In this document: positions 17,771 to 25,677 of the stretch, one piece after another
Layout of the letters: each line of letters begins with the position of its first letter
How positions within the stretch are numbered: position 1 is the first letter of the stretch
Source of the DNA: Faecalibacter macacae
GTDB taxonomy: Bacteria; Bacteroidota; Bacteroidia; Flavobacteriales; Weeksellaceae
NCBI RefSeq assembly: GCF_003687725.1
Contig: NZ_RDOJ01000005.1
Coordinates: 118,833-182,832 of the forward strand
Direction: 5' to 3'
Length of the DNA stretch: 64,000 nucleotides
Notes under the pieces: model-generated
What the model was told of the DNA's origin: nothing
What the model saw: only the letters and a program-made list of their open reading frames with translations
Databases searched by the model: none
Position numbers and translations under genes: made by a program

Positions 17771-19732
17771 ATGATTACATTCAAAGAATTAGGTCTTCAA
17801 GAAAACATTTTGACTGCAATTGAGGGAATGGGATTTGTTTCTCCATCTCCTATCCAAGAAAAAGCAATTCCACAAATTTTAACATCAGAACAAGACGTTA
17901 TTGCATTAGCACAAACAGGTACAGGAAAAACTGCTGCATTTGGTTTACCAATTTTAAACCAATTAGATAGTTCTTCTCAATCAGTTCAAGCTATTGTATT
18001 ATGTCCTACTCGTGAGTTATGTTTACAAATAGCTAAAGAGTTAGAATCTTTTTCTTCAAACATGAAAGGGGTACGTATCCAAGCGGTTTATGGTGGTGCA
18101 GATATCTCAAAACAAATCAAAGGTTTAAGAGATAATCCACAAATCGTTGTAGGAACACCTGGACGTACAATGGATTTAATTAAACGTAAAGCTTTAAAAA
18201 TTCACGATATCACATGGACAGTTTTAGATGAAGCTGACGAAATGTTAAACATGGGATTCCGTGATGAGATTGACTCAATTTTAGAGACTACTCCAGAAGA
18301 AAAACAAACATTATTATTTTCTGCTACAATGCCAAGCGAAGTTCGTCGTATTGCATCAGAATATATGAATAATCCAGTTGAAATTGCTGTAAGTAAAGTT
18401 AATACTGCTTCTAAAAATATCGAACATCAAGTTTTCTTAGTTCGTGCTTCAGATCGTTACTTAGCTTTAAAACGTTTAGCTGATTATTATCCAAATATCT
18501 ATGGTATTGTTTTCTGTAGAACTCGTCGCGAAGCGAAAGAAGTTGCAGATAAATTAATGCAAGATGGTTATAATGCAGATGCATTACACGGAGATTTATC
18601 TCAATCTCAACGTGATCACGTGATGGAGAAATTCCGTAACCAAAATATCCAAATTTTAGTTGCTACTGACGTTGCAGCTCGTGGTATTGATGTTAACGAA
18701 TTAACTCACGTAATTAACTACAACTTACCAGATGATCCAGAAGTTTACGTTCACCGTTCAGGTCGTACAGGTCGTGCTGGTAACAAAGGTATTTCTATTA
18801 TTATTTCTAACAACCGTGAAGGTCGTAAGATTAAAGAATTAGAGCGTTTAATTGCTTCTAAAATAGAACAAAAAAATGTACCAACTGGAGAAGAAATTTG
18901 TGAAAAACGTTTATTCAATTTAATGGAGAAAATCCAAAATATTGAAGTAAACGAAGAGCAAATTGAACCATACATGGCAACTGTAAACGAAAAATTAGCT
19001 GATTTAGATCGTGATGATTTATTAAAGCGTTTCGTTACTGTAGAGTTTAATACATTCTTAGAATACTATAAAGATTCTAAAGATATCAATACAGACTCTA
19101 ATGATAGAGAAAGAGGTGATCGTTCAGATCGTCGTCGTGGTGGAAGAGATTTTACACGTTTCTTTATTAACATCGGTCAAAAACAAAACTTACGTGTTCC
19201 TAACTTAATTGGATTAATTAACGAGCAAACTCGTAACCGTAACATTGAAATCGGAAAAATTGAAATTTTACGTAATTTCTCTTTCTTCGAAGTTGATACA
19301 CAGTTTGAATCATTAGTAATGGAATCATTCGCTAATGCACAACGTGATGGTGTTGATTTAGATGTACAAATTTCTAAACCAGAACCAGGACGCGATGGAG
19401 GTTCAAGAGGAGGTTCTCGTGGAGGAGATCGTCGTGGTGGTTCTCGTGATGGAGGATTCCGTGGAGGAGATCGTCGTGGAGGAGATCGTCGTGGAGGTTC
19501 TCGTGACGGAGGTTCTCGTGACGGAGGTTCAAGAGATGGTGGATACCGTGGTTCTCGTGATGGAGGTTCTCGTGGAGAGCGTCGTGATGGAGGTTCTCGT
19601 GACGGAGGTTCAAGAGATGGTGGATACCGTGGTTCTCGTGATGGAGGTTCTCGTGGAGAGCGTCGTGACGGAGGTTCTCGTGACGGAGGTTACCGTGGTT
19701 CTCGTGACGGAGGTTCAAGAGATAGAAGATAA
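17771..19732 (+). CDS. deaD: DEAD-box RNA helicase with RGG-type repeated tail
   Basis: ATP-dependent RNA helicase of the CsdA/DeaD type, likely acting in ribosome assembly and cold-time RNA remodelling. The 653-residue protein shows the Q motif (SPSPIQEKAIP, 24-34), Walker A AQTGTGKT (47-54), PTRELC, GTPGR, VLDEADEM, SAT and HRSGRTGRAG, so both RecA domains are complete. A DbpA-like RNA-binding domain follows (about 455-530), then from about residue 538 a tail of arginine, glycine, serine and aspartate in GGSRDGG/RRGGDRRGG units, containing two near-identical 27-residue (81-bp) repeats. The tail probably binds RNA nonspecifically or promotes condensates. A long structured leader precedes the gene and a hairpin terminator follows. 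Confidence 0.93.
   Translation: MITFKELGLQENILTAIEGMGFVSPSPIQEKAIPQILTSEQDVIALAQTGTGKTAAFGLPILNQLDSSSQSVQAIVLCPTRELCLQIAKELESFSSNMKGVRIQAVYGGADISKQIKGLRDNPQIVVGTPGRTMDLIKRKALKIHDITWTVLDEADEMLNMGFRDEIDSILETTPEEKQTLLFSATMPSEVRRIASEYMNNPVEIAVSKVNTASKNIEHQVFLVRASDRYLALKRLADYYPNIYGIVFCRTRREAKEVADKLMQDGYNADALHGDLSQSQRDHVMEKFRNQNIQILVATDVAARGIDVNELTHVINYNLPDDPEVYVHRSGRTGRAGNKGISIIISNNREGRKIKELERLIASKIEQKNVPTGEEICEKRLFNLMEKIQNIEVNEEQIEPYMATVNEKLADLDRDDLLKRFVTVEFNTFLEYYKDSKDINTDSNDRERGDRSDRRRGGRDFTRFFINIGQKQNLRVPNLIGLINEQTRNRNIEIGKIEILRNFSFFEVDTQFESLVMESFANAQRDGVDLDVQISKPEPGRDGGSRGGSRGGDRRGGSRDGGFRGGDRRGGDRRGGSRDGGSRDGGSRDGGYRGSRDGGSRGERRDGGSRDGGSRDGGYRGSRDGGSRGERRDGGSRDGGYRGSRDGGSRDRR
19511..19732 (+). 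repeat. Tandem 81-bp repeat in the helicase tail
   Basis: Two adjacent near-identical 81-base units (19511-19591 and 19592-19672) and a shortened third copy from 19673 encode the SRDGG/YRGSRDGG tail. The whole repeat tract is built of short glycine codons and starts earlier, near 19386. Such tandem identity allows length change by slippage or recombination. Confidence 0.8.
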
Positions 19733-19751
19733 TATTATCAATAATATAATT

Positions 19752-19785
19752 AAAAAGATGACTTTGAATAAAAGTCATCTTTTTT
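19752..19785 (+). terminator. Rho-independent terminator after the helicase gene
   Basis: AAAAAGATGACTTT (19752-19765) and AAAGTCATCTTTTT (19771-19784) form a perfect stem with a GAATA loop, followed by T. Confidence 0.88.
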
Positions 19786-19847
19786 TGTTTAAATTGATAT
19801 GTGATTGAGAATAATTATTATATTTATTATTCAAAACCACAAAATAA

Positions 19848-21545
19848 ATGACAGAATTACAATTATTTACTACTATTCGTGAAACGATAGATAGTGAAAA
19901 TTATGCTCAGCTGCGTAATATTCCGCTTTTTAAGCCAAAATATTTTAACTGGGTAAGAGATGTTTTTGAACCATATAATGTTCAGCAACTTGGTGATCAA
20001 TTAGGATTGATTTGGAAATATAATGATTTGGAGGAAAAGTATACCTTCAAAGATTTATCAGATAAAAGTAATCAGTTTCTAAATTATTTACGTGATCATG
20101 GGGTAGAAGCAGGTGATAAAATGATTTCTCAGATTCCATTATTGCCATGCACATGGATAAGCTATTTAGCTTGTATCAAAGGAGGATTTGTAATAATACC
20201 GGCAGCTGTTACTTTAGAAGAACGTGATTTAAAATTTAGATTTGAATCTGCTTTTCCAAAAGTAGCATTAGCAGATCCTACAAATGCAGATAAGATTGAT
20301 AAGGCAGAATCTTATTTTGAAGAAAAAATTAAAGTTAAAATTATTACTGAAGGAACAAGAGAGGGTTGGGTAAGTTTATCTGATTTGTATTTAGGCGATA
20401 CGTCTTCAGTCGCAGAAAATACACAAGCTGATGATAATTTATTTTACTTTTTTACTTCTGGAACAACAGGTATGCCAAAAGTAGTAGTTCATACACATTA
20501 TACTTATCCTTTAGGTTCTTTTACAACCTCTTCTTGGGTAGGGATGAAGCAAGGTGATGTACACTATAATATTTCACAACCAGGTTGGGCCAAATTTTTC
20601 TGGAGTTCTTTCTTCGCACCTTGGAACATGGGCACTACAATTTTAGGATTTCATTCAGATCGTTTTGTTGCAGAAGATCAATTAAAAGCATTAGAAGATT
20701 ATAAGGTAAATACCTTTTGTGCTCCTCCTACAGCATTACGTTCGTTAATATTAGAAGATTTAACGAAATATAATTTTAATTTAAGACAATGTGTAGCTGC
20801 TGGTGAACCATTAAATCCTGAAATTATTGATGTATGGAAAAATGCAACAGGTATAACTATTCGTGATGGATATGGGCAAACAGAAACGACTGCATCAATT
20901 GTAAATTTACCAAATGAACCTGTAAAATTTGGTTCTATGGGAAAACCAACGTTTTTATATGATGTTGTAATTGCTGATGATGAAGGGGATGAAGTACCAA
21001 TTAGTGAGGAAGGAAATATTTGTATCAAATTTGATGAAAATGTAATTAATGGTGTTTTTAAAACGTATTTAATTCAATTGGATAAAATGAAGCAAGTTTT
21101 TAAACATGGGCTATATTACACAGGAGATAAAGCATACAAAGACGAAGATGGTTATGTTTGGTTTGTTGGTCGTGATGATGATGTGATTAAAGCATCTGAT
21201 TTTAGAGTAGGTCCTTTTGAAGTTGAGAGTGTCTTATTAGAACACGATGCAATTGTAGAAGCAGCAGTTGTAGCCAGTCCTCATCCAACAAGAAGTGCTG
21301 CTGTAAAAGCATTTGTAATTTTGAACAAAGATTATGTGCCTACTAAAGAATTAGCTGAAGAATTATTCAAGTTTAGTGAAGATAATTTAGCGCGTTATAA
21401 AATACCAAGAATAGTTCAATTTGTTGAAACATTACCAAAGACTATTTCAGGAAAAATTAGAAGAGTTGAATTACGTGCAAATGAAGCTCTTGATAAACAA
21501 AATAAAACCGAAATAGAAAACGAATTCTATCATTCAAAATATTAA
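19848..21545 (+). CDS. AMP-forming acyl-CoA synthetase (ACSM-like)
   Basis: Activates a carboxylic acid with ATP and CoA through an acyl-adenylate. The 565-residue protein has the complete ANL signature: phosphate loop FFTSGTTGMPKVVVHTH (about 200-216), DGYGQTETT (about 344-352), hinge YYTGDKAYKDEDGYVWFVGRDDD (in the 420-450 region, with the TGD and GRDDD marks) and the C-terminal catalytic lysine in PKTISGKIRRVEL. The segments flanking the core (WVRDVFEPYN near the start; WVGMKQGDVHYN, PGWAKFFWSSFFAPW) resemble medium-chain/acetyl synthetases of the ACSM group rather than long-chain FadD. The substrate (acetate, propionate, butyrate or medium-chain) cannot be set from sequence. It stands alone between two terminators and would feed acyl-CoA to the glyoxylate shunt. 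Confidence 0.85.
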   Translation: MTELQLFTTIRETIDSENYAQLRNIPLFKPKYFNWVRDVFEPYNVQQLGDQLGLIWKYNDLEEKYTFKDLSDKSNQFLNYLRDHGVEAGDKMISQIPLLPCTWISYLACIKGGFVIIPAAVTLEERDLKFRFESAFPKVALADPTNADKIDKAESYFEEKIKVKIITEGTREGWVSLSDLYLGDTSSVAENTQADDNLFYFFTSGTTGMPKVVVHTHYTYPLGSFTTSSWVGMKQGDVHYNISQPGWAKFFWSSFFAPWNMGTTILGFHSDRFVAEDQLKALEDYKVNTFCAPPTALRSLILEDLTKYNFNLRQCVAAGEPLNPEIIDVWKNATGITIRDGYGQTETTASIVNLPNEPVKFGSMGKPTFLYDVVIADDEGDEVPISEEGNICIKFDENVINGVFKTYLIQLDKMKQVFKHGLYYTGDKAYKDEDGYVWFVGRDDDVIKASDFRVGPFEVESVLLEHDAIVEAAVVASPHPTRSAAVKAFVILNKDYVPTKELAEELFKFSEDNLARYKIPRIVQFVETLPKTISGKIRRVELRANEALDKQNKTEIENEFYHSKY

Positions 21546-21550
21546 AATTA

Positions 21551-21582
21551 AAAAACTCCCAATCTATGGATTGGGAGTTTTT
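21551..21582. terminator. Bidirectional terminator
   Basis: AAAAACTCCCAATC (21551-21564) and GATTGGGAGTTTTT (21569-21582) form a perfect 14-bp stem around TATG, between the convergent synthetase and lipoprotein genes. Confidence 0.9.
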
Positions 21583-21585
21583 GTT

Positions 21586-21936
21586 TTACTTAATCATAAA
21601 ACAAATTTTTTGAATTTCGTCTTGAAAATTACAATTGTCTATTGTAACTGATATAGAATTTCTCCCTTCGTTTATAGTAACTATTTTACTATTTACATTA
21701 TAGCTACTTCTGGCATTTTTTAAAGTAATCTGAAAATAACCTGTTTTATAAAATGAAGATGTATTGTTGTAATTAATATTATAGGTGCATGGATTTACGC
21801 CTTTACTCCAGCTAATTATTTCGTTAAACATAGAGCAAGAGTAAAAATTTTCATAATTATCATCATCATTATTTAAAAAATCACAAGATTGAAAATTTAA
21901 TAATAATATTAAAAAACAATATTTTAAATACTTCAT
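21586..21936 (-). CDS. Small lipoprotein, unknown
   Basis: The 116-residue product begins with a lipoprotein-type signal (MKYLKYCFLILLLNFQSC, cysteine at 18) followed by an acidic linker (DFLNNDDDNYEN), a pattern that in Bacteroidota often goes with export to the outer-membrane surface. The mature part holds four further cysteines (in YSCS, NPCT, DNCN and KICF), which could form two disulfides in the periplasm or outside. I recognise no family. It is monocistronic between two hairpins. Confidence 0.55.
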   Translation of the reverse strand: MKYLKYCFLILLLNFQSCDFLNNDDDNYENFYSCSMFNEIISWSKGVNPCTYNINYNNTSSFYKTGYFQITLKNARSSYNVNSKIVTINEGRNSISVTIDNCNFQDEIQKICFMIK

Positions 21937-21972
21937 ATAATTTTATTAGTGTATAAGGTTTAAATATATAAA

Positions 21973-21998
21973 AAAAGCAACTCAATTGAGTTACTTTT
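21973..21998 (-). terminator. Terminator of the Fur/methyltransferase/ZIP operon
   Basis: A 14-base perfect palindrome AACTCAATTGAGTT (21979-21992) lies inside longer A/T flanks with a single mismatch; on the minus strand it is followed by a T-run, directly after the ZIP transporter stop. Confidence 0.75.
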
Positions 21999-22003
21999 GT
22001 ATT

Positions 22004-22714
22004 TTAATGACTGTGTATGTGCATGGAAACGGTGGCGAAAGCCAATAAAAACCCGACGACAATAACAGCAAATTTTTTCGCATTGAATTTATGCCCTTCG
22101 TTTGCTTCGAATAATATTACAGTTGAAATATGTAAGAAAATTCCCGAAACAATAGCGCTAATTTCTAATGTATAGTTAGATATAGGTGTAAATTTTCCTA
22201 ATACAAATCCGATTGGAGCTGCAACAGCAAACAAGAACATAAACAAAAATTGTCTTATTTTAGATGTTGTATGCTGGCTTAATGCTCCAAATAAAATCAT
22301 TGAAACAGGAATGTTATGGATAAAAATTGCCCATAAAAAATCGTGAGAATGTGCATTGGCTACCGGAATTCCTTCGATTAATGAGTGTAAAAATAATCCT
22401 CCAAAAATTCCTAAAGGAAATTTATTTTCGTTGTGATGTAAATGCACATGGCCATGTTCTACACCTTTACTAATTGTTTCCAAAATATATTGAATAACAA
22501 CTCCGGCTAAAACAAATAATCCAATTGTGTGATGTGAGTGTGAACCTTCGTGATGACCATAAACTTGTGGTAAAATTTCAAGTACAGTCATTGCAAGAAA
22601 ATATGCACCACTAAAAGTTAATAGTAGTTTTGAATTGTGTTTGTTACGTAAAAAAAACTTAGAACAAATTACTCCAAGAATTACGCTTCCAATAAGTACA
22701 CTAATTTCAAGCAT
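22004..22714 (-). CDS. ZIP family divalent metal transporter
   Basis: Imports zinc or a related divalent cation across the inner membrane. The 236-residue protein has about eight hydrophobic helices, a histidine-rich region (GHHEGSHSHHTIG and EHGHVHLHHNENK) and the paired ZIP metal-site motifs HSLIEGIPVA (helix IV) and IHNIPVSM (helix V). Its start overlaps the end of the methyltransferase gene by 8 bases, so the two are translationally coupled, and a Fur/Zur-type regulator heads the same operon. The context supports zinc as substrate. Confidence 0.88.
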   Translation of the reverse strand: MLEISVLIGSVILGVICSKFFLRNKHNSKLLLTFSGAYFLAMTVLEILPQVYGHHEGSHSHHTIGLFVLAGVVIQYILETISKGVEHGHVHLHHNENKFPLGIFGGLFLHSLIEGIPVANAHSHDFLWAIFIHNIPVSMILFGALSQHTTSKIRQFLFMFLFAVAAPIGFVLGKFTPISNYTLEISAIVSGIFLHISTVILFEANEGHKFNAKKFAVIVVGFLLAFATVSMHIHSH

Positions 22715-23438
22715 TTTCTAAAATTAATATTAAACGATCAGATGACGTATCACTAAAGAAAGAGCCTAATTGATAATTCCCGAAAACATGTTTGATTTTA
22801 AAACCTGCTTTTTCAATCATTAAATCAAAATCTTTTTTGTACAATACTTTTACATATTCCTCAAAATGCCAATCTTGTCCGTCAGCATAAAAGTCAATTT
22901 CTTTTTTGATAAAATTCTTTTCAGTAATAGTTTTTGTTAGTTTAAATAAAATTCCGTCAATTTCTTTTTCCTCATAAGGAACAAGGTTTTTAACGATTTT
23001 CTCAGCATTTAGATAATCAAAAACTAAAATTCCATTTGGTTTTAGTTGTTTTTTTATCGCTTCAAAAACTAATGCATTTTCATCATCATTATCAAAATAA
23101 CCAAAGCTTGTAAATAAGTTGAAAATTGCATCAAATTCATTTTCTTGATATATTTTACGCATATCATGAACATCAAATTTTAGTGTTTCATTTTCAAACT
23201 GTTTTGCATAAGCAATACTTTCATCAGAAAGATCTACACCAACTACATCAAATCCTAATTGATTTAATGTAACAGAATGTCTTCCTTTACCACAAGCCAA
23301 ATCCATAACTTTTGAATTTGCTGGAATTTCGATGAAATTTGTAACATTCTTTATAAATGTACGTGCTTCTTCGTCGTTTCTATTTTTATATAATGTATGA
23401 TAATATGGTGTATTAAACCAAGCTTTAAACCAATCCAT
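22707..23438 (-). CDS. Class I SAM-dependent methyltransferase
   Basis: The 243-residue protein has a standard Rossmann methyltransferase core: motif I VMDLACGKGRHSVTL (about 43-57), an acidic residue ending strand 2 (GVDLSDESI, about 68-76), DVHDM, and a motif IV-like DAIFNLFTSFGYF. The C-terminal half is a beta-rich substrate-binding part. Substrate is unknown. It sits 7 bases after the Fur/Zur-type regulator and overlaps the ZIP transporter start, so it is part of a likely metal-responsive operon. Whether the methyltransferase has a metal-related role, such as metallophore modification, is only inference from context. Confidence 0.85.
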   Translation of the reverse strand: MDWFKAWFNTPYYHTLYKNRNDEEARTFIKNVTNFIEIPANSKVMDLACGKGRHSVTLNQLGFDVVGVDLSDESIAYAKQFENETLKFDVHDMRKIYQENEFDAIFNLFTSFGYFDNDDENALVFEAIKKQLKPNGILVFDYLNAEKIVKNLVPYEEKEIDGILFKLTKTITEKNFIKKEIDFYADGQDWHFEEYVKVLYKKDFDLMIEKAGFKIKHVFGNYQLGSFFSDTSSDRLILILENA

Positions 23439-23445
23439 GTTTTGT

Positions 23446-23823
23446 TTATTTATTACATTTTGGGCAAGTTCCCGTGATTACTAAATTACATTTTGTCATT
23501 TCAAATCCTTCTGGTAATGTCAATTTTATTTCTTCTTTTAAACAGGTTAATTCTTGACATTTTTCGCATCTAAAATGATAATGATCGTGATGATGATGGT
23601 CGCTTTCGCAAGTTTTACATAAAGCGTAATAAGAGATTCCGTCGTCTCCTAAAATTTTATGCATTTTACCATCTTCACAAAAACTTTTCAGAATTCGATA
23701 AATCGTAGCTCTGTCCATTTTTTCGCGCAAATATTTTTCAATCGCTTCCTGATTTAGGGCAGTAGAACACGATTCGAACAAATCTAAAACAGCCTGTTTT
23801 TGTGGAGTATTTCTTCGTTTCAT
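23446..23823 (-). CDS. Fur family metal-responsive regulator (Zur-like)
   Basis: The 125-residue protein has the Fur winged helix (about 1-62, with RATIYRILKSF as recognition helix region) and a short dimerisation domain with a histidine cluster HHHHDHYHF (76-84) and two Cys-x-x-Cys pairs, C86/C89 and C120/C123, typical of the structural zinc site. C69, C72, C94 and C112 add further potential ligands. It heads an operon with a methyltransferase and a ZIP transporter, which favours a zinc-uptake regulator (Zur) over an iron regulator. An inverted repeat ends 4 bases before its ATG and may be the autoregulatory site. The specific metal is inferred. Confidence 0.85.
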   Translation of the reverse strand: MKRRNTPQKQAVLDLFESCSTALNQEAIEKYLREKMDRATIYRILKSFCEDGKMHKILGDDGISYYALCKTCESDHHHHDHYHFRCEKCQELTCLKEEIKLTLPEGFEMTKCNLVITGTCPKCNK

Positions 23824-23826
23824 TTC

Positions 23827-23849
23827 TTAATGCAATTATGTTGCAATAA
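23827..23849. promoter_or_regulatory. Inverted repeat at the start of the Fur/Zur operon
   Basis: TTAATGCAA (23827-23835), a 5-base spacer and TTGCAATAA (23841-23849) form a 9-5-9 inverted repeat with 8 of 9 positions matching. It ends four bases from the ATG of the Fur-type gene, a position fit for repression. The core is TGCAA-N5-TTGCA. Confidence 0.5.
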
Positions 23850-24041
23850 TACGAAAATAATTTGTTAATGCGATGCTTTGTTGATTAGCTTCTTTTAATT
23901 TTTTCATAAATCATTGTTTTTATCTGTACTTCTTTACCTTAATTAGGTTAGTAGTTATAATGAATTTACTTTTAGTAAAGAGCTAGATAAATTGTATATT
24001 ATCAATTACGGCCTAAATGATGAGGTTTCTAATAAAATCCG

Positions 24042-24049
24042 TACTTTTG
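24042..24049 (+). promoter_or_regulatory. -7 box of the rRNA methyltransferase gene
   Basis: TACTTTTG fits TAnnTTTG. It would place the transcript start near 24056, only about 9 bases before the TTG start at 24065. The other 190 bases between here and the Fur-type gene hold nothing else I can name. Confidence 0.45.
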
Positions 24050-24064
24050 TAAAAATTTTGATTG

Positions 24065-25219
24065 TTGGAAAACTTTAGAATGCAGGCGAAAACCTTTTAT
24101 GGTTTCGAAGAGATATTAGCACAAGAATTAAAGGCTTTAGGAGCAGCAGATGTAAAAATTGGTAATCGTATGGTTGAATTCTATGGAGACTTAGGATTTA
24201 TGTACAAAGCGAATTACAGCTTAAGAACAGCTTTAAGAATTCAAAAACCAATTCATACATTTTCAGTAAAAACTGATCACCAATTATATGAAAGAATGAA
24301 GAAATTTCCATGGGAAAATTACTTCGATGTAGATCAAACGTTTGTAATTGATCCTACGGTTTTTTCAGATTATTTTACACATTCACACTACGCAGCCTTA
24401 AAGGTAAAAGATGCTATTGTTGATCGTTTCCAAGAAAATACAGGTCGTCGTCCAAGTATTGATAAAGAAAATCCAGATGTACGCTTCAACTTACACATTT
24501 CGCATGATAAAGTAACTTTATCGATTGATTCTTCGGGTGAATCTTTACATAAACGTGGTTATCGTTCGGAAACTGGACCAGCTCCAATTAACGAAGTTTT
24601 AGCAGCATGTTTATTAATAACAGCAGGTTGGGATGGTAAAGGAAATTACTTAGATCCAATGTGTGGTTCTGGAACTATGCTTGTTGAAGCAGGAATGATT
24701 GCATGTAATATTCCAGCACAAATTCACCGTAGAGATTTTTCTTTCCAAAATTGGCCAGATTATAATCCACAATTATTTGCAGAGATTAGAAACTTTAGAA
24801 TTAACAGAATTAAAGATTTTGATTACAAAATTGTAGGTTATGATATTTCTCCAATGATGGTTAAAATTGCAGAAGAGAACATTCGTTCTGCAGATTTATC
24901 AGATATTATTGAGGTGCGTCAACAAGACTTCTTTACGTCTAAAAAAGATTTATTTCCAGTTTCTATCGTATTTAATCCTCCTTATAATGAGCGTTTAGAG
25001 AATGATAATCAAGTGTTTTACAAACAAATTGGAGATACATTAAAATCGAGTTATCCAAATACATTAGCTTGGTTTGTAACTTCAGATTTATCTGCAAAGA
25101 AATATGTAGGATTAAAACCATCTAAAAAATTAAAAGTTTTTAATGGTAAATTAGAATGTGATTTCTTACAGTACGAAATGTACGAAGGAACTAAGAAATT
25201 TAAAAAACAAAACGATTAA
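24065..25219 (+). CDS. THUMP-domain class I RNA methyltransferase (RlmL-type)
   Basis: The 384-residue protein has an N-terminal THUMP domain (about 40-150, with EFYGDLGFMYKANYSLRTALRI before it) and a C-terminal methyltransferase with motif I LDPMCGSGTMLVEAGM (about 195-210) and catalytic FNPPYNER (about 300-307). This matches the guanine-N2 methyltransferase half of RlmL, which modifies G2445 of 23S rRNA. The RlmK half of the E. coli fusion is absent, as usual outside gammaproteobacteria. I place the start at TTG 24065 (MENFRMQAKT); a TTG at 24062 and an ATG at 24080 are alternatives. The short gene 11 bases downstream is probably cotranscribed. Confidence 0.88.
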   Translation: MENFRMQAKTFYGFEEILAQELKALGAADVKIGNRMVEFYGDLGFMYKANYSLRTALRIQKPIHTFSVKTDHQLYERMKKFPWENYFDVDQTFVIDPTVFSDYFTHSHYAALKVKDAIVDRFQENTGRRPSIDKENPDVRFNLHISHDKVTLSIDSSGESLHKRGYRSETGPAPINEVLAACLLITAGWDGKGNYLDPMCGSGTMLVEAGMIACNIPAQIHRRDFSFQNWPDYNPQLFAEIRNFRINRIKDFDYKIVGYDISPMMVKIAEENIRSADLSDIIEVRQQDFFTSKKDLFPVSIVFNPPYNERLENDNQVFYKQIGDTLKSSYPNTLAWFVTSDLSAKKYVGLKPSKKLKVFNGKLECDFLQYEMYEGTKKFKKQND

Positions 25220-25230
25220 AAATATAAAAA

Positions 25231-25668
25231 TTGGATACTAAAGATTTTATCGAACAAATCATAGCGAATCAAAAAGTTTATTTATTGACTTCTGAAGAGG
25301 GCTTTGCAGTTACTTTTTCTGAAGATTTTGAATATGAAGATGGTTCGAATTTAGAAGTGATTTGTTTTTGGTCTTCGGAAAATAAAGCTCAAGAGGCAAG
25401 ACAAAATCAATGGGAAAATCATAAAATAGAGTCATTAGATCTGAATGTATTTTTAGAAGAATGGCTTTTTGGAATGATAGAAGAAGTTTCTATGGCTGGT
25501 TTAGATTTTAATGCTGAACCAAAAGGTCTTGAAATTTCACCAATTGATTTGATCATCGAAATTGCACACACAATTAAGCAATCAAATGCTAATTATTCTC
25601 CATTACACAGTAAAGGTGTAGGTAATATTATGCAAGTTGCTTTAGAAATTAAAGAAAGTATCAACTAA
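25231..25668 (+). CDS. DUF2750 family protein
   Basis: The 145-residue soluble acidic protein matches my recollection of DUF2750: a VYLLTSEEGFAV strand near the start, a central CFWSSENKAQEARQNQW (usually P-x-W-x-S-x-x-x-A) and DLNVFLEEWLFGM, followed by NAEPKGLEISPIDLI. Function is unknown in all members I know. It begins with TTG 11 bases after the rRNA methyltransferase gene and is followed 9 bases later by a glycosyltransferase, so these three are probably one operon. Confidence 0.7.
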   Translation: MDTKDFIEQIIANQKVYLLTSEEGFAVTFSEDFEYEDGSNLEVICFWSSENKAQEARQNQWENHKIESLDLNVFLEEWLFGMIEEVSMAGLDFNAEPKGLEISPIDLIIEIAHTIKQSNANYSPLHSKGVGNIMQVALEIKESIN

Positions 25669-25677
25669 TATCTTTTA

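Noticed and set aside
19386..19732. Possible CRISPR-like array suggested by regular repeats
   Set aside because: The repeats are tandem without unique spacers and stay in the helicase frame as glycine-rich protein repeats.
19362..19808. Long reading frames on both strands overlapping the helicase tail, including a histidine-rich antisense one
   Set aside because: They arise from the repeated glycine/arginine codons of the RGG tail read in other frames; their sequences are low-complexity mirrors of the repeat and have no start context.
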